Part shown: in pieces, positions 36,955 through 47,263 of the stretch
Position numbering within the stretch: position 1 is the first letter of the stretch
How the letters are laid out: each line of letters starts with the position of its first letter
From: Magnetococcales bacterium
GTDB lineage: Bacteria; Pseudomonadota; Magnetococcia; Magnetococcales; UBA8363
DNA length: 64,000 nucleotides
Direction: 5' to 3'
Assembly (NCBI GenBank): GCA_015232865.1
Contig: JADFYU010000007.1
Span: forward strand, 31,554 to 95,553
Translations under genes and position numbers: made by a program
The notes under the pieces: generated by a model
The model's input: the letters and a program-made list of their open reading frames with translations, nothing else
Database searches by the model: none
What the model was told of the DNA's origin: nothing

Positions 36955-37117
36955 CATGGAAACGGCGATTGGCGGTACTTGTATGATGCAACAGATTGAT
37001 TTATCTGGTGAAACAGAAGAGATCGCCGTCACCTTATTGGTGATCAGATCCTATTCTGTTTCACCAGTATAATCAATGTGTTGCGCCAGATGCGTGCCGA
37101 CAACCGCCGTTTCTAGG
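36955..37117. mobile_element. 163-bp palindromic MITE-like element (copy C) between mrdA and rodA
   Basis: The ends are CATGGAAACGGCGATTG and CAACCGCCGTTTCTAGG. The inner arms GGTGAAACAGAA/TTCTGTTTCACC differ from copy A at three positions that covary, keeping the stem. The apex GTCACCTTATTGGTGAT (37028-37044) is identical to copy A. The flanks differ (ATAAT left, GTCAA right). The mrdA stop TGA lies at positions 2-4 of the right flank. It is the only copy inside an operon. Confidence 0.8.
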
Positions 37118-37118
37118 G

Positions 37119-39017
37119 TCAATCGCCATACTCCTCCGCCGGGGAATAGCTGCCGGACGTTTGAGGATTTTTGGATTGAGCAACAGGCACAACTCCATCC
37201 CCACCGTTTTCCGGTTGAGCAAAAAAATAATCGATCACCTCTTTGGCGACCGGAGCCGCCGAGGAGCTCCCATGCCCCCCGTGTTCAATGACCACCGCTA
37301 TCGCCAATGTCGCCTCTTCGGAGGGCGAGGCGGGGGCATAGGTGACGTAGAGAGCGTGATCGGCATGGCGTTGATTGTCGGATTTGATGATTTGCCCCGA
37401 CTCCTGGCGTTTATGACGAACCACTTGTGAGGTGCCGGTCTTGCCTGCCGCAGTCACCCGCGCCGGTTGAGATTTTTTTGCCGTTCCCACCCGACCGTGA
37501 ACCACCTCTTGCAACCCTTTTTTGATCAGAGCCAGATGGTCGGCTTTGATATGCCCCCAATGCAACACCTCCGGCAACTCATCCTCCCCCCAATCGACCA
37601 GGGTCGGACGATAAACCGTACCTCCATTGGCAATAGCAGCAATCATGTTGACCAACTGCAACGGAGTCGCCAACAGATAGCCCTGGCCGATGGCCGTAAT
37701 CAAGGTTTCTCCCGGATACCAGATCACCCCCTGGGTCGCCCGTTTCCAGGATCGAGAGGGAACCAACCCGGATCGCTCCCCAGCTAAAGCAATGTGACTC
37801 ACCTCCCCCAGCCCCAGCCGCCGAGCTTGACGTTCGATGGCGTCTATGCCCACCTTTTCGGCCAACTTATAAAAAAATACGTCACAGGATTGCGCCAGAG
37901 CCTGAATCAATCCGACCTGACCGTGCCCCTGGCGGCGCCAACAATAGAATTTATGATTTTCCCGCGTGATGTGGCCCGGACAATAATAGCGCTCCTTGGC
38001 ATCCATCTTCCCCTCGGCCATGGCCGCCAACGCCACGATCATTTTAAACGTCGATCCCGGCGGATATTGACCCTGAATGGCTTTATTGCCCAACGGCCGG
38101 TCCGGGTCGGAAATCAGCGCGTTCCACTCCTTGGAGGAAAAACCGCGTATGAACTGATTGGGATTGTAGGAGGGCAGGCTGGCCATGGCCAGAATCCGTC
38201 CATTACGCGGGTCCATGGCGACCACCGCACCGGATTTGCCAGCCAGGGACTTCTCAACCGCTTGCTGCAAACCCAGATCGATGGTGAGTTTGAGATCCTG
38301 ACCCGGACGGGGAGAGGTCTCGCGGAGTTGGCGAATCTGGCGACCAATGGCGTTGACCTCCATCTCCCGAACCCCCTCCCGGCCTCGCAATTCCATCTCA
38401 TACTGTCGTTCCATACCGCTTTTCCCGACAAAATCACCGGAACGGAAATGAATGGCCGGAAACCGCTTCTCATCCTGTTCGCTGACTTCATTGATATATC
38501 CGAGCAGATGAGCCGCAGTCGAACCAAAGGGATAATCGCGAATGGATTGCACCTGGATGGTCACGCCGGGAAAGGTGTGTATCCGGGTCTCGATGTGGCT
38601 CAGCTCCTCCCAGCTCAAGTGGGATTTAATCTGTAGGGGCAGAAAGGAACGCTGTCTGCGCAACCGGTTATAAATTGAATCGATTTGACTTTCGGAGAGT
38701 TCGATGATGGGCTGTAACCGGTTGAGCAATTCTGGAAAATCACCAGCCAACTCCGGGATGACCGCCAAGCGGAAATCCGGTCGGTTGTCAACCAGAATGC
38801 GACCGTGACGATCGGTGATCCGCCCCCGTGGTGCGGAGATGGGTTGAAGAGAGATTCGGTTATCTTCGGCCAGATTCCGATAGGCACCGCCCTTCATCAC
38901 CTGTAGATAAAACAGCCGCCCGCCCAGGATCGAAAACGCACCAAACAATCCGCCGCCGATAACCCACAGGCGGCGTCTGGCATCAATCTGAAATCGTTCA
39001 TGTTCGTCATCCAACAT
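37119..39017 (-). CDS. mrdA: Penicillin-binding protein 2 (elongasome transpeptidase)
   Basis: PBP2 crosslinks peptidoglycan made by RodA. The 632-aa protein has an N-terminal membrane anchor (about 16-38), the class B dimerisation domain (SAPRGRITDRHGRILVDNRP), and the transpeptidase domain with SxxK in GSTFKMI (near 320), the SxN-like SCDVFFYKL, and KTGTSQV (near 523). A Ser/Pro-rich tail ends the protein. It starts directly after mreD (TAA-ATG). The stop codon abuts element C with one base between. Confidence 0.96.
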   Translation of the reverse strand: MLDDEHERFQIDARRRLWVIGGGLFGAFSILGGRLFYLQVMKGGAYRNLAEDNRISLQPISAPRGRITDRHGRILVDNRPDFRLAVIPELAGDFPELLNRLQPIIELSESQIDSIYNRLRRQRSFLPLQIKSHLSWEELSHIETRIHTFPGVTIQVQSIRDYPFGSTAAHLLGYINEVSEQDEKRFPAIHFRSGDFVGKSGMERQYEMELRGREGVREMEVNAIGRQIRQLRETSPRPGQDLKLTIDLGLQQAVEKSLAGKSGAVVAMDPRNGRILAMASLPSYNPNQFIRGFSSKEWNALISDPDRPLGNKAIQGQYPPGSTFKMIVALAAMAEGKMDAKERYYCPGHITRENHKFYCWRRQGHGQVGLIQALAQSCDVFFYKLAEKVGIDAIERQARRLGLGEVSHIALAGERSGLVPSRSWKRATQGVIWYPGETLITAIGQGYLLATPLQLVNMIAAIANGGTVYRPTLVDWGEDELPEVLHWGHIKADHLALIKKGLQEVVHGRVGTAKKSQPARVTAAGKTGTSQVVRHKRQESGQIIKSDNQRHADHALYVTYAPASPSEEATLAIAVVIEHGGHGSSSAAPVAKEVIDYFFAQPENGGDGVVPVAQSKNPQTSGSYSPAEEYGD

Positions 39018-39512
39018 TTATCGATACTCCAGCCAAGACCTGTGGACAAAAATCAGCACAAAAACCACGGCAGGCATAACCAACATCGTCGCCACCGGAC
39101 GTCCCAAAAAAAGGGGCAGGTAGAAATCACCGTCCAGCAAGAGAGAAACAAAAAGCAATTGGATGCTCTGATCCACCACAACCAAAATCAACATGACCGG
39201 CAGCAGGTGCAAAAACTCCGCCGCCCGCAGTCGAATGCCAAAAGAGCCGATGAGTAGAATCATGATCACCTTTGAAAAGGCGTTCAGACCCAACGGGGTT
39301 CCGGCCAGCAGATCCAACAACAATCCGGTGCAAAAAGCCAGGATCGGGCCACAGAGGTCAGACCGGTAAAGCCGCCAGTAAAAAAGAGAGATCAGGACCA
39401 AATCCGGTCTGAAAATCGACCAGGCCTCAAAAGGCAGGGAAAGCTCCTGAAGAACAATGGCCATCCAGACCACCAGGGTTGGAATCCATGGAATCAGCAG
39501 GGTTGAAATCAC
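39018..39512 (-). CDS. mreD: Rod shape-determining protein MreD
   Basis: A small polytopic membrane protein of the elongasome. 164 aa with five or so hydrophobic helices; the segment ILAFCTGLLLDLLAGTPLGL matches the conserved GxxxDxxxxxxLG core of MreD. It overlaps the mreC stop by 4 nt and is followed immediately by mrdA, the standard mreBCD-mrdA order. Start MISTLLIPWIPTLVVWM is consistent with the overlap. Confidence 0.93.
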   Translation of the reverse strand: MISTLLIPWIPTLVVWMAIVLQELSLPFEAWSIFRPDLVLISLFYWRLYRSDLCGPILAFCTGLLLDLLAGTPLGLNAFSKVIMILLIGSFGIRLRAAEFLHLLPVMLILVVVDQSIQLLFVSLLLDGDFYLPLFLGRPVATMLVMPAVVFVLIFVHRSWLEYR

Positions 39513-40393
39513 GGTTCCGATTCGAAATCGGCATCCAGGCCCGACACTTCATCCGCCTTTATCGTCGAAGGGGAAATAAGCAAGGTTACCTCTTCAGTGC
39601 GGTCAAAATCGACCACCGGCATGACCATGACCCGTCGAAACAGCCCACTGCCACCAGAAACCAACTGTTGGACCCGGCCCACCACCAACCCCTTGGGCAG
39701 ACCTCCCCCGGTTCCCGAGGTGACGATCAGATCGTTGACCTGGATGTCGTCCACCTTGGAGACAAACTCCAACTGCAACTTTCGACTGTTGAAACCAGCA
39801 GCGATTCCACGGGTACGGGTGCGCTGTACCAAGACCGGAACCCGCGAGTTCAAATCCAACAGGGTCAAAACCAGGGAGGAGTGATTTCCGACCCGCACGA
39901 CCCGGCCCAACAGCCCTTCGGGCACCACGACAGCGGCATTGAGTTCAACCCCTTCCGACCGCCCGACGTCGATCAGCAGAGAGCGGGCAAACGCCGAGGA
40001 GCTGTCACCGACCACTCGGGCGGAGATGCGTTTGACCTCCGGTTTGGCGGGGATGTTCAACAACCGATGCAGACGTTGATTTTCCTGGGCCAGCTCCTCC
40101 ATACGACTGCCCAACAGACGCAATTTTTGCAGCTCCGCCTTCATGAGGCGGTTTTGCAAATCCAACTGTTTCAAATCGGCAATTCGGGTTTTAGCCTGGT
40201 AAAAAAGGTTCAACGGGGAGAGAACAACCCGCTGAACCGGGCCGACGACATCCAAAATCGAGTCATTGATCAAATCTTTTTGACCAGGCTCATGAAGACG
40301 GACGGAGAGCATCAGAACCAGGGCGACAATCAACACAAAGATTGCTACCAATCCATTCCGATACTGTTTGAGAAGGGCAAGAAGCTCTACCAT
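39509..40393 (-). CDS. mreC: Rod shape-determining protein MreC
   Basis: A bitopic periplasmic scaffold that activates PBP2. 294 aa: one N-terminal membrane helix (GLVAIFVLIVALVLMLSV, about 14-31), a coiled coil (about 65-110; LKQLDLQNRLMKAELQKLRL), and two beta-barrel subdomains with VVVPEGLLGRVVRVG and the conserved DLIVTSGTGGGLPKGLVVG. It lies 91 bases downstream of mreB and overlaps mreD. Confidence 0.95.
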   Translation of the reverse strand: MVELLALLKQYRNGLVAIFVLIVALVLMLSVRLHEPGQKDLINDSILDVVGPVQRVVLSPLNLFYQAKTRIADLKQLDLQNRLMKAELQKLRLLGSRMEELAQENQRLHRLLNIPAKPEVKRISARVVGDSSSAFARSLLIDVGRSEGVELNAAVVVPEGLLGRVVRVGNHSSLVLTLLDLNSRVPVLVQRTRTRGIAAGFNSRKLQLEFVSKVDDIQVNDLIVTSGTGGGLPKGLVVGRVQQLVSGGSGLFRRVMVMPVVDFDRTEEVTLLISPSTIKADEVSGLDADFESEP

Positions 40394-40484
40394 GAGGGAA
40401 ATTAAAGCCCTCGAAATGAAAAAATCAAGGGGAACAGAGAAAAAGAGGCATTTTTACAGCTGACAAACCAAGGTTCGCCAGCCC

Positions 40485-41567
<1,083 letters not shown>

Positions 41568-41647
41568 TCAACGCGATTAAAAATTTATAAAAGCTACAAA
41601 GAATATCATGAAAACCATTACGTTATCAAGCTTAGGATTTTACCCCT

Positions 41648-44383
41648 GTGAACAATGATCCGCAAAACAGCCCCACAGTCGCAAACGACGCCAACTCCTA
41701 CCGAACCGACGATCTATTTCACGCCATCGGTCTGGACCGACGCCTCAAAGAAATAACCGGTGGCATTCTCGGCCCTCCATCCAATCATACACAGCGCAGA
41801 CAGCTGATCGCCCTCTTCAAAGAGACCCTGGAGAGCGGCCAGAAAAGATTGGAGCGTCTTCATCTGGCCCGTGCCTCCGGTCAATATATCGTCGAGGGAC
41901 GCACCCTACTGGTTGACGCCATTTTGCGTCGCATTCATACCCTGCTCAATGCCAACAGTAAACATCACGTCTTCTCCCTGATTGCAACCGGGGGATATGG
42001 CCGAGGAGAGCTGGCTCCGGCCTCAGATATCGATCTGCTGTTTTTGCTTCCCGACGAACTCAACTCCGAGCAGGAACAAAATGTCGAACGCATGCTCTAT
42101 TGTCTTTGGGATCTGGGTCTGGATATCGGCCACGCCGTTCGCACAATTGACGAATGTGTGCAACAGGCGCGCCAAGATTTGGAAATTCGCACCTCCATGT
42201 TGGAATCCCGGTTCCTGGCGGGGGACGAAGCCCTGTTTGAAAACTATAAAAAAACTTTATTTAGCAAAGTGTTGGAAAAAAATCCAGAAGGGTTTCTTCG
42301 AGCAAAACTTATTGAACAAAGCAAGCGCCACGAAAAATTTGGCAACACCCATTTCTATCTGGAACCCAACATCAAGGAAAATCCCGGCGGGCTTCGAGAC
42401 ATCCAAACCTTCTTCTGGATCTCCAAATATCGCTATAAAGTTGAGAATATACGCGACCTGATCCCCCAGGGAATCATCACCCCGGAGGAGTACCGGATTT
42501 TCATTCGAAGCCGGGAATATCTCAGGCGGGTCCGCAATGCCCTGCACTACCGGGCCGGACGCCGGGAGGACCGCCTAACCTTTCAGTATCAAATCGAAAT
42601 TGCTGAAGAGTTTGGCTACAAGGACCGGCCAGGCATTCGAGGTGTGGAGCAGTTCATGCGTCGTAATTATCAGGTCGCCAGACAGGTCGGCAACCTCTCC
42701 ATGGTCTTTTTAAGAAAATACCAGGAAGAGCACAGAAAACTGCACTGGTGGAACCGACGACGCATTGAAAAAGATTTTCTCTCCATTGGCGGTAAAGTGA
42801 CGGTGTCAAACTCTGATGCTTTCGTTAACAATCCGACCCTGTTGCTTAAAATATTTGACGTCGCCCAAACCCACATCAAACCCATCCACCCGGAGACCAT
42901 GCGACTGATCAGCCGCAACCTCACCTTGATCGATCGGGATTTTCGGGAAAATCCCGTTCACGCCAAACTATTCAGGAGCATGCTATGCAAAAAAAGGGCG
43001 GTTGCCTGGGTTCTCAGACGGATGAGTGCCAGTGGCGTGTTGGGTCGATATATTCCAGAATTTGGCCGTATAATCGGCCAATCCCAACACGATCTCTTTC
43101 ATGTTTTTACCGTTGACGAACACACTCTGCAAGCTGTGGAAGCCCTGCGGCATATCAAAAACAAGGATTTTTCAAAAGAGCTCCCCATCGCCACCCAAAT
43201 CATGGAAAACATCGGCAACCCCCTGGCCCTGATTCTCGGCACCCTCTTCCATGACATTGCCAAAGGTCAGGGCGGCAATCATCAGGACAAAGGGGCCATC
43301 ATCGCCCGGGAAATCTGCCAGCGACTCTGCATTTCCGAGCAGGACACGGAATTGACGGTCTGGCTGGTCAAAAAACATCTGATATTTTCTCGCACCGCCT
43401 TCAGAATGGATATTGGCGACCCGGAGACCGTGGCTCGGTTTGTCTCGGAGATTGACAACGTCTACAAACTCAAGCTGCTCCTGCTTCTGACGGTGGCCGA
43501 CATCAAAGCGGTCGGACCCGGCGTCTGGACTCTCTGGAAGGCGTCGCTGTTGAGGCAGCTCTACATTCTAACGCTGGAATCCCTGGAGCAGGGCGAGTTC
43601 AAACCGGAAAGAATGCTTCTGCAAGCGGACATGCGCAAAGCCGACGCCATCAGCTTACTCAGCAAATCTTATGACATGGAAGAACTGACGGCCCATTTCG
43701 ACCGTTTTTCCGCAGACTATTTCCTCCACTACGAACCGAAAACATTGGCCGAACATTTTCAATCTCTACACCCGTACAAAGACAAACCTTTGGCCATCAT
43801 CTTCCGCAGCGAGCCGGATTCAGATACCACCGAGTTGATGCTGCAAACCCAGGATCATCACGGTCTGATCGCGTTGGTTTCCGGGGCTTTGGCTACCGAG
43901 GGCGCCAACATTCTCTCGGCCAACATCACCACAACAAAAGATGGCATGGCTGTGGATATTTTTATTTTTCAAAACGCTCAAGGAACGGCCATTCTCAACA
44001 AACGGCGACTGGACCGGATTGAAGCCGCTTTGACCGTCATGTTGACCGGAGAGGTCAGCCCCGACATCCTGCTCTCCCAAACCATCGAATCCGCCGAGCA
44101 GACCCATCCGTTCCGGGTTGCTACCTCCATTCGAATTGACAACAGCTTTGAAAATTTCACCTTGATCGAAGTAACCTCCCTGGATCGAATCGGACTGCTC
44201 TTTACCATCTCCCGAGTTCTTCAAAAACATGGGGTACAAATTTCAACGGCCAAGATCTCCAGTTATGGTGAAAAAGCGGTGGACGTTTTTTATCTCCGCG
44301 ATCTGTTCGGCCTGAAACTCAGAGAGAAAAAACTGGAGATCATCAACCAGGATCTAAAAAAAGCCATCGATGCGATGCCGTAA
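41648..44383 (+). CDS. glnD: Bifunctional [protein-PII] uridylyltransferase/uridylyl-removing enzyme
   Basis: GlnD senses glutamine and uridylylates or deuridylylates PII proteins, controlling nitrogen assimilation. 911 aa: nucleotidyltransferase motif GGYGRGELAPASDIDLLFL in the first domain (near 114, G-rich loop plus DxD), HD phosphohydrolase motif LFHDIAKGQGG (near 532), and two C-terminal ACT domains (about 720-790 and 825-900; LTVMLTGEVS between them). GTG start with AGGA about 10 bases upstream. Complete. No glnB or amtB is adjacent. Confidence 0.96.
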   Translation: MNNDPQNSPTVANDANSYRTDDLFHAIGLDRRLKEITGGILGPPSNHTQRRQLIALFKETLESGQKRLERLHLARASGQYIVEGRTLLVDAILRRIHTLLNANSKHHVFSLIATGGYGRGELAPASDIDLLFLLPDELNSEQEQNVERMLYCLWDLGLDIGHAVRTIDECVQQARQDLEIRTSMLESRFLAGDEALFENYKKTLFSKVLEKNPEGFLRAKLIEQSKRHEKFGNTHFYLEPNIKENPGGLRDIQTFFWISKYRYKVENIRDLIPQGIITPEEYRIFIRSREYLRRVRNALHYRAGRREDRLTFQYQIEIAEEFGYKDRPGIRGVEQFMRRNYQVARQVGNLSMVFLRKYQEEHRKLHWWNRRRIEKDFLSIGGKVTVSNSDAFVNNPTLLLKIFDVAQTHIKPIHPETMRLISRNLTLIDRDFRENPVHAKLFRSMLCKKRAVAWVLRRMSASGVLGRYIPEFGRIIGQSQHDLFHVFTVDEHTLQAVEALRHIKNKDFSKELPIATQIMENIGNPLALILGTLFHDIAKGQGGNHQDKGAIIAREICQRLCISEQDTELTVWLVKKHLIFSRTAFRMDIGDPETVARFVSEIDNVYKLKLLLLLTVADIKAVGPGVWTLWKASLLRQLYILTLESLEQGEFKPERMLLQADMRKADAISLLSKSYDMEELTAHFDRFSADYFLHYEPKTLAEHFQSLHPYKDKPLAIIFRSEPDSDTTELMLQTQDHHGLIALVSGALATEGANILSANITTTKDGMAVDIFIFQNAQGTAILNKRRLDRIEAALTVMLTGEVSPDILLSQTIESAEQTHPFRVATSIRIDNSFENFTLIEVTSLDRIGLLFTISRVLQKHGVQISTAKISSYGEKAVDVFYLRDLFGLKLREKKLEIINQDLKKAIDAMP

Positions 44384-44520
44384 AAATCACCCGCGCCAAC
44401 CCCCTATCCGGCATAGAAAAAAACTTGGCAGCATAAACTCTGGCAATCGAGCGCAAAAGAGGATAGAATCAGGATTTACCGTGAAAGACAGATATTTAAG
44501 TAACCAACTATTTATTAAGG

Positions 44521-45882
44521 ATGTTTTCTGCCGTGGCCGAAAATAATTGGAACAAAAACTCCTGGAAACAGTTCAACGCCCATCAACAACCCGACTGGCC
44601 CGACCAGGAGGCATTGGATTTGACGAGCCAGAACCTCAGCAGCTATCCACCTCTGGTTTTCGCTGGTGAAGTCCGTTCCCTCAAGGAGCATCTGGCCAAG
44701 GTCGCCAAAGGTCAAGCATTCCTGCTGCAAGGAGGGGATTGTGCGGAATCCTTCGACTCTTTTTCCGCCGACTCCATTCGTGACAAACTCAAAGTATTGT
44801 TGCAGATGGCCATCATTTTGACCCACGGTCTCTCCAAACCGGTGATCAAGGTGGGGCGTATCGCCGGCCAGTTTGCCAAACCCAGGTCCAGCCCCATGGA
44901 GACTCAAAACGGTGTCTCGTTACCCAGTTTCCGGGGTGAATCGGTCAATGCCCCCTATTTCTCAGAGTCGGCCCGCCTTCCAGATCCTTCCCGGCTCGAA
45001 CGGGCCTATTTCCAATCGGCCAGCACTCTGAATCTGCTCCGGGCTTTTACCAGCGGCGGCTTTGCCGACCTCAACCAACTTCAGGAGTGGAACCAGGATT
45101 TTGTCAGGCAGAGCCCTCAGGGACAGCGGTATAAGGAGTTGGGGGATAAGCTGGGTGAGGCGTTGCGTTTCATGCAGGTCGTTGGTATCAATGCCGACAA
45201 CACCCCCGCTCTCCACGATGTCGAATATTTTACCAGCCATGAGGCCCTGATTCTGGAATATGAGAGCGCTTTGACCCGACGAGACTCCCTGACCAACAAG
45301 TTTTACGACTGTTCCGCCCATATGCTCTGGATCGGTGAGAGAACCCGACAGTTGGACGGTGCTCATGTCGAATTTCTACGAGGTGTCGAAAATCCCCTCG
45401 GTGTCAAAATCGGCCCAACCGCTACCGCCGACAACGTTCTTGGACTCTGCGACAAACTCAACCCAAACAATGAGCCGGGACGACTGACCTTCATCGGTCG
45501 GTTCGGCCATGAGAAAATACAGGACGCTCTGCCTCAACTACTCCGCTCAGTCTCTCGGGAGGGTCGAGAGATCGTCTGGAGTTGTGACCCCATGCACGGC
45601 AACACCTACTCCTCTCCCTCTGGCCTGAAAACCCGGTCAATTGAACACATTCTGTCCGAGATCAAACACTTCTTCAGCATTCATGACAGTGAAGGCACGG
45701 TACCCGGCGGCGTTCACTTCGAACTGACCGGAGAAAATGTCACCGAGTGCGTCGGCGGCTCCTCAGAGGTGCTTGAAACAGATCTCAAGGACCGTTACGA
45801 AACCACCTGCGATCCCCGCCTCAACGCCGCTCAGAGCCTTGATATTGCTTTTTTGGTCGCGGAGACCCTACAAAAGAGTTGA
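44521..45882 (+). CDS. Class II 3-deoxy-7-phosphoheptulonate synthase (DAHP synthase)
   Basis: First step of the shikimate pathway: PEP plus erythrose 4-phosphate to DAHP. At 453 aa it is the plant-type (AroA-II) enzyme, not the E. coli AroG type. Motifs include LLQGGDCAESFDSF, VIKVGRIAGQFAKPRS, MLWIGERTRQLDGAHVEF, IVWSCDPMHGNT and GGVHFELTGENVTECVGG. The start is ATG 44521 or GTG 44533; AAGGA is better spaced for the latter. A terminator-like hairpin follows at 45933. Monocistronic after glnD. Confidence 0.95.
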   Translation: MFSAVAENNWNKNSWKQFNAHQQPDWPDQEALDLTSQNLSSYPPLVFAGEVRSLKEHLAKVAKGQAFLLQGGDCAESFDSFSADSIRDKLKVLLQMAIILTHGLSKPVIKVGRIAGQFAKPRSSPMETQNGVSLPSFRGESVNAPYFSESARLPDPSRLERAYFQSASTLNLLRAFTSGGFADLNQLQEWNQDFVRQSPQGQRYKELGDKLGEALRFMQVVGINADNTPALHDVEYFTSHEALILEYESALTRRDSLTNKFYDCSAHMLWIGERTRQLDGAHVEFLRGVENPLGVKIGPTATADNVLGLCDKLNPNNEPGRLTFIGRFGHEKIQDALPQLLRSVSREGREIVWSCDPMHGNTYSSPSGLKTRSIEHILSEIKHFFSIHDSEGTVPGGVHFELTGENVTECVGGSSEVLETDLKDRYETTCDPRLNAAQSLDIAFLVAETLQKS

Positions 45883-45932
45883 ACGACCCATTATACAATT
45901 CCTGCGGTGGCGGATCCATTGGCCGACAAATA

Positions 45933-45955
45933 GGGGGAAGGCGTCTTCCCCCTTT
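45933..45955 (+). terminator. Intrinsic terminator after DAHP synthase
   Basis: GGGGGAAG-GCGT-CTTCCCCC followed by TTT: a perfect 8-bp GC-rich stem with a 4-base loop, about 50 bases beyond the stop. The mirrored strand also has an A/T-rich edge, so it may act for the convergent 67-aa gene as well. Confidence 0.65.
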
Positions 45956-45993
45956 AGGGAACAGAATGGTCGGGGAGAGTTTTTGAAAAGTCA

Positions 45994-46197
45994 TTAGAAA
46001 CGCCCTCTTTCGTTTTGAATCGTGTTGATCGTTGTCCGAGCCTCGGCTGGAATGCCGGGCAAGACGCCATACCACCATTTTCGGACAACGGATTCCGATG
46101 TTTTAAGATCTTTGGCCAAGGCCCGAATATAGACCCGGTTGATCAAGCCGTTTCCGTACAACTTGGTTCCGGCGACACGTAACTCTTCTGATGTCAT
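45994..46197 (-). CDS. Small helix-turn-helix protein
   Basis: A 67-aa basic protein. AGGA lies four bases before the ATG. MTSEELRVAGTKLYGNGLIN resembles the N-terminus of a widespread group of small alphaproteobacterial/phage HTH proteins, and ALAKDLKTSESVVRKWWYG is a plausible helix-turn-helix with the recognition helix SVVRKWWYG. It may be a transcriptional regulator or phage-derived. There is no partner gene. Convergent with the DAHP synthase gene and its terminator. Confidence 0.65.
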   Translation of the reverse strand: MTSEELRVAGTKLYGNGLINRVYIRALAKDLKTSESVVRKWWYGVLPGIPAEARTTINTIQNERGRF

Positions 46198-46496
46198 GTT
46201 CCTAACCCTTCATTTTTTCCGTGACAAACAACCATCCATTTTTTCCAAGGCAGTCAGGCCGCTTGACCGACCGGCATCCGTTCAGCCAAAGAAGACTCAC
46301 CCCGACTCCCCTGATCCCAGCGCCAAAGCAGACTGCGCAACCAACCAATCCGTGCAATTTCAGGTAAAAACAGACCGCCCCCACTTCCAAATAAATTATT
46401 CATGACCTTTATTCCTCACAATTCCAATTACTGTTGTTATATATTGATCGACAAAAAACCCCTGTGATTTTGACAGTTCACACCGAATTCAAACAT

Positions 46497-46691
46497 CTAA
46501 TATTCAGGAACAAGCCTTTTCAACACAATAATCGTCAAAAAAAACATCACCACCCCAACAACAACCAGAAATGTCGATTTCTCTGGGTTTGATCTGGCTG
46601 ACACCCCTCTTTTCCCATGAAAAACGGGCCGAGCCAGCAACTCATGATAGGAGTCCGCTCCCCGTATCAACTCTGCTTCCTGTGCTTTCAT
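46497..46691 (-). CDS. Small single-pass membrane protein
   Basis: A 64-aa reading frame with a basic/polar N-terminus (MKAQEAELIRGADSYHELLA) and a C-terminal membrane helix (TFLVVVGVVMFFLTIIVLKR). AGAGG lies about 12 bases upstream of the chosen ATG; a TTG three codons earlier is possible. Function unknown. Its topology as a C-tail-anchored small protein is the only supported statement. Confidence 0.45.
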   Translation of the reverse strand: MKAQEAELIRGADSYHELLARPVFHGKRGVSARSNPEKSTFLVVVGVVMFFLTIIVLKRLVPEY

Positions 46692-47263
46692 GACCGACAA
46701 AAACCTCTCAAACAGAACACCATTCTAAAATCCAATCTCTAACCGCCATTAATGCAACTGACTTGCCAAAACAATGCAAGAATCATCCAAGCAAAAGAAA
46801 TGATTTCTAACTTGTTTATTTTACATACAGTTTCATTAACTTTATTTTTCTAAAACCTAGAAACAACGATTTTCAAACTTCCATTAATCGTTTATTTGTA
46901 TCGTGGCTTTTTTTTTATGCCAGAACAGAAACAACACCGAGACACAAAATTTTGACACTCAAATTTTGGCAGAGCGGAGCAGACCAGTGGTTGGCTGGTT
47001 GACCAAAGGCAAAAAAACAAGAAAAAAGAAGGGTAGGGTTCGGGGCAACGTTCCGAAAAACAGAAGAAGAATTGATTTCGGCAAAAGGTGGCAGGAAAAA
47101 ACCTAGATTCGGCAGATGCAATTTTTTGGAAAAAATGGCGCCCCCGCTTGGGGATGGGTGCCTGCGGTACAAAGGCGAGAACCTTGGGCTTCGCCCAAAC
47201 CCACCAGGGGTGTGACACCCCTGGCCCCCAAATGAGGGAGAACTCCTGCACCCTGTACTGGAT
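46692..47263. other. Intergenic region with solo element end and tandem GC hairpins
   Basis: About 570 bases. The left 200 are very AT-rich and probably promoter DNA. The middle encodes no credible protein. A solo copy of the element end, CCTAGATTCGGCAG, is at 47102-47115. Near the nitrilase stop are two tandem hairpins: TTGGGC-TTC-GCCCAA (47184-47198) and CCAGGGGTGT-G-ACACCCCTGG (47204-47224). They are in a GC-rich tract unlike its surroundings, and could be a dispersed repeat or the transcript end of the nitrilase operon. Confidence 0.5.

Noticed and set aside
46892..47251. 119-codon minus-strand frame in the gap before the nitrilase gene
   Set aside because: Phe/Cys/Ser/Pro-rich low-quality sequence crossing GC hairpins and a solo element end; no start signal.
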